From Rhodosporidiobolus odoratus (Eukaryota; Basidiomycota; Microbotryomycetes; Sporidiobolales; Sporidiobolaceae): a stretch of 64,000 nucleotides of DNA. The notes under the pieces were generated by a model that ran no database searches, was not told where the DNA came from, and worked only from the letters and a program-made list of their open reading frames with translations. Made by a program: the position numbers and the translations under genes. Below, one piece after another: positions 20,496 to 31,900 of the stretch. The DNA is taken from NCBI GenBank assembly GCA_034387635.1, contig JAOANU010000017.1, forward strand, positions 248,001 to 312,000. The letters run 5' to 3'. Numbering within the stretch: position 1 is the stretch's first letter; every line of letters begins with the position of its first letter.

Positions 20496-23128
20496 TCAGC
20501 AAACAGCGTGAGTCTTGCCGTGCTTGCCGGCGAGAGAGTGCTGCTCGTGAATGTGGACAGTGTGCTTCTTCTGGTGGTTAACCGGGTGGTGCGAGCTGTG
20601 CTTGTCGCCAGCAGCTTCATCCTGACTGAGGTGCTTCTGCACGACAGAGGGCGCATTCTCGAGGTAGTGAATCTGAAAGAACAGGTTGTGATCAGTTTCC
20701 CCGCGCAAATTGACGGCGACTGAGAAACATACCGTCTCCTTTAGATCGCGGATGAAGGTGTCGGCACGAGAACGAGTAAAGTCTTCGCGTACTACGACAC
20801 GGAGAAGCTTTAGCTTCTGCAAGAGATAGGTGTGTTGTGAGCGGATCTGCCGAATTACGTAGGAGAAAGAGCGGAAAGACTTGCATCAGTGTGCGGCGCC
20901 ATGGTGTATGCAGGGACGATCCAGCCACGCTGCCTCAAGTGGGCAGCAATCGCGAACTCTGCGGCAAGCAGGTCAGCCTAGCTTCGGCAGACGAGCAGCA
21001 GCCAAGAAGGGAAAAAACGCACCATCGTAAGGCTTGTCCTTCTTGATCCTCCAAGCGACGAGGGGGAGACCCTTGCCGCTTCTCTCGCTCATGAGCTCAA
21101 ACATCCCGTCGCCCATGGCAAGAACCTCGTCACCGAGGTAGTCCGCAACCTTGGTGAGATTGGTCATGATACTGCGGTAGCCAGACTTGCCGAGGCGAAG
21201 AAGCTGGTAGTACTGGCCGACGACCTGAATACCGCTCTTACTCTGCGACCCAACAAGCCGTCAGCAAGCTCGTTAAGTCGTATGGAGAGTATCAACGGAC
21301 GAAGTTGAGTGTGAAGGACACTTGCGGCGAGCCGAGGTAGTTGACCTGTACAGGTGATCCAGGGACCTCAGCGCATGGAAGTTTTCGAGAGGGGGAAAGA
21401 AAGAAAGCGCACGGTGAAAAGGATCGCATCCGGCAAGAATGCTTTGCTACGCCACAGCGCAAAGCCGACGCCGGCAGCCACGAGTCCGTACTTGTGCCTT
21501 TTGCATGTAGAGGAAGCAGCGTCATCAGAGAGGCAGCAGTAGAATGACGAACTATACAGCAGTTTCGGAAGAAGGAGAAACACGCACCCAGAAACGTTGA
21601 TCGACGCGACCAAAGGAAGGCGGAAATCCCAGGGCATGTCGGGGACGACGAAAGGCGCGACGAAGCCTCCGGATGCGGCGTCACTGCAAGAGGCGAGTGT
21701 CAGTCCAAAACCGAGAATCGTGACAGCGAGGAACAGCAGATAAGAAGGAGGGGAGGGGGAAGCTGAGAGATAGCCATGAGATGGAAGATGGAGGTGCAGG
21801 CGGCGAGCAATCGGGGGCAATGTGAAGCAAGAGAGAGAGAGATGTACACATGAATGTAACAGTCGAGGCCCTCCTTCTCGTTCTTGGCGCGGAGGAGGTC
21901 ATTGAGGGCGGCGATGTCTTCGTACTGTCCAGTATAGGCTGCGGGAGAGCGAGAGAAGTAGTCAGGAGCTGTGAGTGGAAGCTGAATAAAAGTAGACGTG
22001 CTGGTTCCGAGAATACCAACGAGCATGATGGTGTTTTTGTCAACCAGATCCACCGCTTCCTTCGGGTCCATCACGTACTTGCCCTCTGAGCAGTACCAGT
22101 ACTTCTCCTCAACCTCGAAGTACCTCGCTGCCTTTTCCCATACCACCTGAACTGCGGCATTCATAATGATGTTCGGCTTGTCGGTCTGCATGCAAAATGA
22201 GAGGTACATAAGCGGCGGTTGCCCTACAGCAATAGTAGAAGGTAGAGACACAAGGGGGAAAAGAGGGAAAGCACGGAGAAGACGGAAGAGTAGGAAAAAA
22301 TAGGGGGGAAAGGGAAGGAAGGTAAACGGCGAAGCACCACGCACCGATTTGCCCTCAGCAAGGCGCTTCTCTTTCCAGCGCCTCTTGGCAGCCAACACAG
22401 AGAGCATACAGGCCTCAGACGATCCGACCGTCGAGACACCGACGACTTCAGACTTTTCGTCGTCGAGCGGCGCATTAAAGAGCCTCCCGATCATGTTGAC
22501 GCAGCGGGTTTCGATCTCGCCCATAGCGGGGTACTCTTCGACGTCGATGAAATCTGCCGGAAAAACGTCGGGGTAAGAAGAAAACGAATACGGGAAGAAA
22601 ACAAAGCGGGGAAGAAAACGAGGACAGCTGCAATGGGAAGTCGGGGACGCACTCTTTGTCAAGTTCTCCATCATCAGCTTCTCCGCGTCATCCTCGCTGC
22701 GTAGAAACAGATGCGCACGTGTGAGCGAGAAGGGTTCAAGCCGAAGGAAGGAGAGAAACGTCATACATGTAAGTGGTGACGAAGGAAGCCAAATTCATGT
22801 GAGGGTTGCCGTCCATGAGCAGCTCGTCGCGGATTAAGGTCGATGCCAATTGCGAGTTCATCTCGTCCTCGCCCATCTCGAAGCGTGCGATACCCTCGGC
22901 CGCCTGACGAGAACCATAAACGGTGCTCGTGACATGGTGGTCTTCAGTTGGCTTTTAGAGAAGAGCAAGGTCAGCTACGAAAAATCAGCTGGACAGATCA
23001 CGCAGCGCTGCAGCGTGAGCAGCGAGATCATCGAGGTGGGGCTGTCATGGGGAGGCGAGGAGAAGGTTACTCGAACGCACCTTGTCGTGTACGCGGCTAT
23101 TGGCGGGAACAGTCCTGAGTCCAGCCAT
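20496..23128 (-). CDS. glutamate decarboxylase
   Basis: PLP-dependent enzyme that converts glutamate to GABA and CO2 in the cytosol, feeding the GABA shunt and acid or oxidative stress tolerance. About ten exons; the first is 23081-23128 ([12 protein letters not shown]). Visible family blocks in order: [56 protein letters not shown], then SINVSGHKYG with the PLP-binding Lys, [13 protein letters not shown] and [20 protein letters not shown]. The tail is His- and Lys-rich ([20 protein letters not shown]), longer than in bacteria, and might bind calmodulin as in other eukaryotic GADs; that is speculation. Between MLVGILG and YTGQYED the frame stays open through about 20 extra residues, which may be an insertion or an intron with an unusual donor. 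An inverted fragment of this gene lies at 19880-20250. Confidence 0.92.
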
Positions 23129-23968
23129 GTTGTTTCTGTAAGTCTGTTAAATGCGGGAGGAAGTGGTAGAGTGAAGGAAGCTTTGCTTCACTCGCCGACC
23201 CTCCTTGACGCTGCCCTATAAATAGCATTACCCCACTTCCTACTTTTCTATTCCTATTCTCTGCTCGTGACGCGCCTACTGCGCACTCCATCCGCCAACG
23301 ACCCCTGCATGGCCAGCTGGACGACCGCCTGCGGAAACCTATGCGGCAACGTACGACGAGCGACCGCAGGGAGTGCGAGGTAAACGGGAGAATGGAGTCG
23401 ATCTATCGGCCTTGCCTCGAGACAGCTATATGGCGCTACCGATCTACCTGCAAGCCAGTCTCAAGCTGAGAAGGGTCGCGGTAAGTCTGCGGACAGGGGC
23501 GGTCGCAAAAGCACAGGGGCATCCGACGAGCCGGGAGCTAGGGAAGAAAAGTCGAGACGTCGCAAGCAGTCGAACAGACTCGAGACCGGCCACTGCGTAG
23601 CAGGTAGCGACTCTGGTGCCCTTGCTGCGGGAGACGGCAGCTAGCAATATCGGTAGTCAAGGAGCCAGGACAAAGTGAAGACGGAGAAGCGGGACAAGAG
23701 GACCAAGTCGACCGGCCAGGCTGCAACAGCTAGAGCGCCAACCAACGCAAAGTCTGCATAGAGAAGACAGTAACGTACGAGGCCCCGACGAACAACGCGA
23801 AAGAGAGCTCGAGTACCTCAGCTGAAGAGCCTGAAGCTTCACGACGTGCGCCTCGGAACCCTGATGGTACGTACGAATAGTCTTGACACATTACCGGGAG
23901 CGAAGAGCGAGAGACAGAGATAGGAGTGTAGTGTACAATGAGAAGCCCAGACAGTCCCACACGCTTGA
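23129..23968. other. intergenic with a possible small plus-strand gene
   Basis: A CTATAAATAG element sits at 23216-23225, about 90 bp upstream of the GAD start. 23306-23881 on the plus strand has coding-like, strongly charged stretches (SKSTGASDEPGAREEKSRRR region near 23500-23580) and one ending NPDGTYE at a TAG (23879-23881). No single exon model joined them convincingly, so no CDS is called. Confidence 0.3.
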
Positions 23969-24972
23969 TCACCGCCATCGAACCGCACGCTTCCTCCCAT
24001 TTGAAGCAGGGGTGATTGCCGGCGTCGGAGACTGATTCGCTGCCGTGGCCGTCGCGCCAGCTGGCTGGACTGTCTCTGCTGCGTCTGTACCCGAGGCAGA
24101 GACAGCTACTCCACCGTTGGACCCACTCGTCGATGGCGCCACCCCTCCCTGACTGTTGCTTCCGGAAGTCGGTGTCGTACTGCTCGAGCTGTCGTTGTTC
24201 TTCTTTTTTCCCTGCGTCAGGCCAACGCCGAGACCGACCGCCAATGCGACGACGACGACGAGGAGCAAGAGAAGAAGGTAGAACCGCGGTTTCTGCCACC
24301 ATTTCAGGTCCTTCTTCCTCCGCCTGCTTGACTTGCCTCCAGCCGCCGTGCCTTTCGCCCCGGTCTTACCATCGCGCGAGCGGCGATGGTCTCCTGTCGC
24401 CGACGAGTGATGGTGCTTCACCCCGTTGCGGTCCTTCGCGCCGCCGACAGAAGAACGCTTGGACGAGGGATCGTCTCGCGCACGAGAGGCGTAAGGGAGG
24501 GTGGCAGCGATGCCGCTCTGGGAGGTATGTGGGGGAGGAGGGGAAGAGGTTCGGCGGAGGGCTTCGGCAGCGGCGGCTTGCTGGGCGGCAGTGTTGCGTT
24601 CGGGCAGGTTGAGAAGGTCGGCGTCGTATCCCTCCTACAAGCACCAAGAGCCGTACGAGCCGATCGGTGAGTTCAAGAGCTGATGAGCATCCCGCACGGG
24701 TTCAAAGCGGGTCCGGGGAATTGAGAACCGGGCGAAGAACGCACCTGCTTGTCCTCCTTGGTGAGCTCAATCCCGTGCGCCTGGTTCAGGAACAGGTCGT
24801 TACCGATCCCTGCTTGCGCACCCGCGCCTTGTCCGACAACACTCCCCGTGCGTTGAGGGGTATCCCGTCCTGTTTGGTGTCCGACGGTTGACGCTACGCC
24901 GCCTCCGGGACGAGAGACGTACGGCGGGTAGCCTACGCCGGAGTGATCGTCCGCTGTATGTGCTGCCGACAT
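23969..24972 (-). CDS. single-pass membrane protein, Ser/Gly/Ala-rich
   Basis: Function not recognised. Two exons (24745-24972 and 23969-24634; intron 110 nt, GTGCGT...TTGTAG) give 297 residues. A hydrophilic N-terminal domain of about 180 residues ends in a basic cluster (GGKSSRRRKKDLKWWQKPR). It is followed directly by one strong membrane segment (FYLLLLLLVVVVALAVGLGV). The remaining ~90 residues are low-complexity Ser/Thr/Gly/Ala, likely O-glycosylated, and end in KRAVRWR. With positive charges before the membrane segment and no signal peptide, type II topology (N-terminus in the cytosol) is expected. This architecture is common in fungal wall- or plasma-membrane-anchored proteins. It is divergent to IPI3 across 1.7 kb. 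Confidence 0.72.
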
Positions 24973-26651
24973 TAGATTAGGTGATAGAGAGCGATGGGCG
25001 GGCGAGCCAGCAGGGCAAGAGCGAGCCAGAGGAGGTCCAGGGGCACTCCGCGGAAAGTCCGGAAAGCACCAAGAAGGCAATCTGACGAGCGGTTACGAGG
25101 GTGAGCCTTGTGTCTGACCGGTGTGCAAGCATACATAGCAGGCGCGATGCCTGGCGCCGGGCAGAGCGAGCGGGCCTTGAAGGCGAGGAGGGATGATGTT
25201 GCTGACGTGTCATTAGAATTGCCTGTTAACAGCGATTTGTAATGAGCATTACAAGTTAAGCTTCGACTTGCCTCGCGCCTGTCGACCTCGCTCTCTCTTC
25301 TTCACCTCACTCCTCTCAGCTTCCTTACTACATGGGCGGACCTCATTGGCTAGCGATACAGCCTTGCGATACTACCAACATAGACTGAGCAGTCACACAT
25401 CGCTTCGCCCTCGCACTCACCCGCCGCTTCCCCCTCGCTTTGCTCTTCTTCAACCGCCTTGTCAGTGACAATTGCTGTCGACCAAGGCGAAGTGTTGCTC
25501 GCTGCTTGGTACGTCTCATTCTCCACTTCGACCTACAGTCTTTCAAGACGATCCTCTCGACGTCGGGAAGGGGTTGGCACACTGTAAGGGATCTGGGTAT
25601 GAGGGAGGAAATGGCAGCGTTGTGCTGGAGGGATGGACGACGCAGTTCCGCAAAGATTACAAAACTATTCACACTGTCTGAAGAGACCCCGCTTTTTACA
25701 GGGCGGGGCTCGTTAAGCACGAAGATCTTTTACAACGGTAAATGAGCTGGAATAACTGCACCGCGCTCCGATGAGGGGATACAACGCCAGTCTGATTCTT
25801 CACATATCGTCTGCTGACCTTGTTCTGCTCCCCGTCTGCAGATTACAAGTGCTGCTGCTCGACACATGCGTCTGGCTAGACGCCTGGCAGCTCTCATCAC
25901 TTTCCCGCACACTTACCAGTCTTCTCAACGCTTAATGCAACATAGTTCGTCATCGACTATCCGCGTGCCATCATGACGAGCACACCAGCGAGACATTGTG
26001 AGCTCGCTTTCTTCTGAACGCCTTCGTGCGCCAAGACGAAACTACTTCAGTTCAATTGTCTTCTTTCTCCGTCGTACCCTCCCAAACGCTTAGGGAGATG
26101 GGATGCCGACTATCAACAGTAACACCTGAGCCGCCATCAAGCATGGAATCGAGACCTTCGGCGGCGCGAGCTGACGCTTTGCTCTCATTCACAGGCTCGT
26201 GCAACTCGCCTCGGAGCCTACTTTCGACTCATAAGCTTGTCAACAGAGCGTGCTTATGCTCATTTGACGTTGTTCGACTACAGTTCATTGCGCCCTTTGA
26301 TTGTACTCAGGACAGGTCTCGCTAGCTTCTGCAATCAAATATATGTGTCTTCTTCGTTAAGCTGGTCTTCCAGGCTTCCGTGGTGCGCGTAAACAAACGA
26401 GAGGAATAGCGTGCCCCGCGCCTTTGAGAAACATCGGAAACAAGGAAACGGAATCTTGCCAGTATTCTCTCCCCATCTCCCCCTTCATCTCGCCGGTTAT
26501 TGAGAGGCTTCGCTCTTGCATTGCGGTCGCCCACAAGCCGGAGTCCTCAACCCGTACGCGCTCGCAACTCGTCCAAGCTCGACTGTCGCAGAACCCTGAA
26601 TTCGCTGTAACTGCTGTCGAACTCACCTGGAGATCTCGCTCGCCATACAGT
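24973..26651. other. divergent intergenic region with a possible small gene fragment
   Basis: 1.7 kb between the membrane-protein and IPI3 starts. 25535-25680 (plus) reads as a protein-like stretch (LDVGKGLAHCKGSGYEGGNG) ending in a stop. Upstream exons could not be joined in phase, so it is left uncalled. A short GC-rich inverted pair (CCCCGC / GCGGGG) follows at about 25685-25710. Nothing else recognised. Confidence 0.35.
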
Positions 26652-28652
26652 ATGGCACACGCACCACTCAGCGAGCTCATTTTGAGCTCTACGCACTCCG
26701 CCAGCCCTCTCCCCACTATCTCCTTACACAACCCTCAAACCGGCTCACTTGTCTACTCGTTCCGCTCGCCAGTCGCGTCGACGAGCACAGGCACCGGCTT
26801 GAGCGCAGGCAAAGGACAGAAGGCGGAGCAGGAGGAGAGTCTCGGGAATAGGCGGACCTTCGCAGCGGTCGAAGGCGGAAGAGGTGTGGGTGGGGTACTC
26901 TTCGGATTGGGAGGAAAGGACGGAAGGGCAGGCGTGAACGTCTGGAACTACACAAGGGTAAGCACCCTCGTCCGGCGCTCCGTTACACCCATCGGAAACG
27001 CAGGCTGACGGTTGTTCCGGTGAGCAGGAAACGACTCAACACCGTCTCATTCCTCCTGTGAGGATGAGCACCATGACCGTGAGCAAAGATGGTGCCTATA
27101 TGGCCGGGGGCACCCCGGATGGGCGGATATTCTTGTGGGAGGTGCGCCTTTCCCTCTCGTCTTCTCTGCTGCCTTCGTCCTGAACATACGTTGTCCGCAG
27201 GTCGCGAGTGGCAGTCTCCTGGTCACAGTCGATGCGCATTACCGGTCTGTCAGCGTGCTAGAGTTTTCGGATGATGCTGCAGCACTGGTCAGCGGTAGTG
27301 AGGATGCGACGGTCAGTGTCTGGTCTGTCGGAAGGTACGCCCTATATCTCGTCTATTCCTCAATTTTCGTGAGAGCCTGGCTGATGCAGAATTGTCCAGG
27401 CTACTCAACTCGACCCCGATGTACCCGCCAACCCCTTTTGCGACTCTTTCGGACCACACCTTGCCAATCACGGATATCTGCGTTGGCGTCGGGGCGTTCC
27501 CGAGATGCCGGATAGTGACTGCCTCGATGGACTCGACCGTCAAGGTGAGTATTTGGCTCTGTACAAGCAGGGGCCTGGGACTGACATTTATCTTCTCTTC
27601 GAACCTTCTTCCAGATCTGGGATATATCCACGTCCCCGGCCTGCCTGCTCAGCACCTTCTCCTTCCCTACCCCGATCACCCACGTCGCCTTAGATACCCT
27701 CGAGCGCTTCTTCTTCGCCGCCGGCCCTTCTCCTTCCTCCGCCTCTTCATCCAGTACAGCTGCGATCGCCGGTTCAGCTGCAGCGTCCGAACCGACAGGG
27801 TGCCGGATCATTCGCGTCAATTTATACAAACGGAGCAAGGACGAGTTTGGGTTTGAGGGGGTAGAGCAGGTTGGAGGTGGAGGACGAGGGGAAGTCGAAA
27901 GGGTGGGCGAGAAAGTCGGCGAGGGAGAGAGCTACGAGATTGCGTACGGGAGATTCTTCACTACTTGACGAGCGGGCTTCGACGGCAGCACTAGTCTCGC
28001 CGTGGTTTGGCGCGGAAAAGCATTGCAAGTGCGGACTAACGCCTCCCCCCGATTCCGCAGCGACACCATCACCTCATTGCACTTGTCTCGCCACTCACCC
28101 GCACTCCTTCTCGGTACTTATGCCGCCTCCGTCCATGTTCTCTCTCTTCCTTCCCTCCTGCCTTCCCGCATCCTCCTGCCTCCGCCTTCTTCAACTTCTC
28201 CCGGCCCCATAACCTTCCTCACCACCCTCCTCCGACCACCCGAGCTTGGTACCTCTGCCGCTGCCAGCTCAGGCATGCCAACCGTGGCAGAACGGACCAT
28301 CATGCCGACAGGGCTGGGCCGAACAGTACTTGGCGTGAACGAGCGGGAACGGGGAGGCAAAGGTGGACGGGCTATCGAGATGCGAGTAGGAGCAGCAGGT
28401 TCAGCATTAGACCTCGATGTGCTCATTGCGCCGGCTGTCGGGTTGAGTTCGTCTGTTTCTTCTGCTCAAGCGCTAGGAGGAGCATCAAGTGGAGGAGCGG
28501 GAGCGGCCGCGGCTCAGGAAGCACTTGACAGGGAACGGAAGAAGGCGCAGGAGCTGGAAAGGGAGGTGGAGGTACTCAAGAGGCAACTGGGACGGGCTAC
28601 GCAGGTGAACGAAGGGATGTGGCGGAGAGTGGTCGAGGGAGCATTGGCGTGA
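26652..28652 (+). CDS. IPI3: IPI3/WDR18-like WD40 protein of the Rix1 complex
   Basis: WD40-repeat protein that, with Rix1 and Ipi1, removes ITS2 from pre-60S particles in the nucleus. Exons 26652-26957, 27028-27141, 27201-27334, 27400-27544, 27615-27943 and 27989-28652 encode 563 residues. WD repeats are visible as GTPDGRIFLWE, GSEDATVSVW, ASMDSTVKIWD and later TITSLHLSRHSPALLLGTY. Family features are the opening LSELILSSTHSASPLPTISL and a C-terminal coiled coil (RERKKAQELEREVEVLKRQL), which in Ipi3 mediates dimer or partner contacts. The fifth intron is only 45 nt (27944-27988); without it the frame closes at a TGA. Identity rests on domain order and the C-terminal helix; other WD40 proteins are less likely. 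Confidence 0.85.
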
Positions 28653-28943
28653 TGTGGTGGTTTTGGCTACTCGCGGCAAAGCACCAGACGGTTCCCCGTA
28701 TACACTTTATGCATCGAAAAGCAGAACAAGGTCAATCCCTACATGCACAATGTCAATTTGCTGTCAGTGTCGTGACTTGGACGCGCTCGAAGTTCATCTC
28801 TCGCCCACCTGAAATCTCTCGCTCGCGCTCCACGATCAGTCGCATAGTCTTCCGGCCTTCAAACGACACACTAGGGCCTGTTCGACCAAGCGCCTGGCAC
28901 GCGCGCGCCTTGGTTCCTTGGCCAATTCTCCCTCTCCCTCGTC

Positions 28944-31900
28944 ATGGCAAACGGCTCAGCCACCGTACGAACAAAGACGAAGGCGGCCACCACGACGAAG
29001 AGCAGTGCCCGTACTCGAGAAAGCGCCCCGACTGTGCCGGAACACAATGACACCGTCGACCGACCTCCTCCTGCCCGCCGCCGTCGACCTTCCCCCTCCC
29101 CTGTATCGTCCGACAGCTCCGACTTCGAAGCCGTCGCCCGCAAGGAAGCCAGGCAGGATAGTGCGGCGACCCAGGCCAAGGAGGCAACGACTCGACGGAA
29201 GAAGATGTTGAAGGACCTTCGGGTTCGCGGCGAAGTGCTACCTCCCGAACTCAAGAAGGCTCCGCCTAAGCCTCCTGGGCTGAAGGCAGCAGGAAAGAAG
29301 AAGGGCAAAATGAAGGATGATGAGGCGGCGGTTATCGCTAATGCCAAGGCTGCACAGGTTGGAAAGACGGGAATGAAGAGGAAAAGGGAGAGCGACGATG
29401 AAGGTGACGAGCGTCCTACCTATCCGACGCTGAATCTCGGAGCAAAGAAGCTTGAGGTGGAAAAAAGGATGGGAATGAGGCTGAAGACGGCTTACCTGAG
29501 AGGGACGAATGCGCACGGCGACCGAGACGGAGGCGAGGCTAAAGGCGTGTGACCCTACCCATTCCTGTTCTTCCCTGGCTTAGCCCGCTCACGCTTCTTT
29601 CCGACAGGTGTAGTTGCCGCTGAGCATGCTAGCGCCATGTCGGACGACGAAGAGCAAGTGCGTAAGCATCTCTCGCGTCGCTGGGTCAACAAGAAACACC
29701 CCGACCGCATGTCAGCCCAGCGCAAGGCTCTCGAGCTTAAGTACAACCCGCTCGTCACGTTACTGAGTGCGCCCGTCTCTCACGCGTCTCCGTGCATGTC
29801 GCTTACTAGTCTAACACACGGCAGACATCGAGCTCACCGTGGTGGAAGCTGTCGACGCCGCTGGCTCCGACAGCGAAGCTGAACGTCGCAATGCGGACCG
29901 AGCAGTCGCCAACCACACCGATAGCGAAGCTTCTTCCTTGGACGACGAGTCGGACGATACCGACTGGGGGTCGGACGGAATGGGCGCTTTCAACGGCACT
30001 ATCAAGACGCCGCCGAAACGTTTGCTACGCAAGCTGGAAGCGACTCCGTCACCAGAGGCTTTCACCGACGAAGACGAAGATGAGCCTCGTTCGACGACTC
30101 CCTTCGGCTCGCCGACGAAGCTGGTGCCAGTCAAGATGGAGAGTCCTGTAGACACCAAGCCTATCATCGTAAGTTCTGCTTCCGTCGAGCGGATCGCTTA
30201 AGTACACCATACTGATGGACGTCGCCGCGCAGCTGGATGACGACGACGAGGAAGAACCGGAAACGGACGACGACGACGAGGGAGATGGCGCGGCAACTAT
30301 TTCGAGGGCTTCGACCGCCATTCCCTTCGCCGTGAAGAAGGAAGACATTACTGCGGTACGGTAGCCTAATCTGCTTGATCGCGGTTCGGTCTGACCGTTT
30401 TCCTGGATTCCCGCTGAATTCTGGCAGGATACCAAGATGGAGGACGCAAGCGACGAAGACTCCGAGGCAGAACCCGAGACAGAACCTGAAGACGACGGCT
30501 ACCAAGTTTCTGACATTGCCCCTTTGACCTTGCCGCACTTCTCCTCGCACTCCCACCTCGCCGCCCCGGCGTCTTCCCCGACGACCGGATACTCCCAGCT
30601 TTCTTCTTCAGTCAAGGGCGAGTCTCAAAGCCAGCTCTCCCAACATCATTCGGAGTCTCGCTCCCGGCCCCAGCGTCAATCCCAGTCTCAGTCTCAAGTA
30701 AAAATGAAAGCCAAGGCCGTTGCTGTCAAACTTGAGCCCATGGACGTCGACGAAGCTGAGGAGGATGAGCCGCTGGTCGTTTACGATATTTCAGCGGTAT
30801 CTCGTCGGATCACAGAGGACGAAGAGGAGGCGCGCCGGAGGAAGAAGCGGGAAGAAATGCTGAAGCAGATTGCGGAGGATTCGAAGAGGCGGGAGGACAC
30901 GGCAAGAGCAGAAGCGAAGGCAGCGGAAACTGTCGCAGAAGGTGCTTTGGAGGGAGAGTCGGAGCCTGAAGAGGAAGTTCCAGCTTGGCAAGCGCCTTCG
31001 AAGAAATTATCGCAGGTGCGTTGAAGCTTTCCGTCTATGGCCTCTCCCGCCCCTCGCGTGCTTTGCTTCAGATGATACTTACTGCATTACTCGGCAGGTC
31101 CACAGCATCTACCCCAAGCCCGTCAAAAAGGGACGCCCCAAGTTTCTCCTTCAAGATGCGAAGCAAGCCTCGACTGGGCCTCACCACTTGTCTCGCGACC
31201 CTTCCGACGAGGCGCAGATCCCGGCACCAGTCAACCGCTTCCTTCGTCCGTATCAGAGAGAGGGTGCCGAGTTCCTCTATGGCCAATTCAAAAAAGGCAT
31301 GGGCGGGATCCTCGGCGACGACATGGTGCGCCGCTTCATGCGTTGAAACTTATCGTTCATATACTCACCTCTCCTGTCACTTGAAGGGTCTCGGCAAGAC
31401 TATCCAAGTCATCGCCTTCCTCTCAGCTGTAATGGGTACGTTCCTCGCGCCTGACTCCCTGCCATTTCACCCACCATTCACCTCTTCACCTGCTGCAGAT
31501 AAGACGGGGCTGAAGAAGTACGACCAGGACAAGCGCAAAGACGCTATCAATGCGCGCAAGCGTGGCGATATCGTCGCGCCCTCCAGGATGGGCCAGACTT
31601 GCCTGATCGTTTGCCCAGCCTCGGTTGTGCACAACTGGGAAAGGGAGTTCCAGACAGTACGTCTCGCGATCGCCCTTCACTTGCGTCACGCCGTCGACTA
31701 ACCACCTGTAGTGCACAGTGGGGCTACTTCGATATCGCGATTTATGCGGGCAGCGGAAAGGCGAAGAAGGCTTGCCTTGAACGATTCGACCGTGGTTATG
31801 TCGATGTCGGTTCGTCTTTTCCCCCGTCGACGCGCAGAGTGTCCGACCGACTGAATAGCATCGAGTAGTCATCGGCAGCGTCGAATCCATCCGCAATGGC

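Noticed and set aside
25685..25715. GC-rich hairpin resembling a bacterial terminator
   Set aside because: Bacterial-type terminators are not expected in this nuclear fungal context; stem is short.
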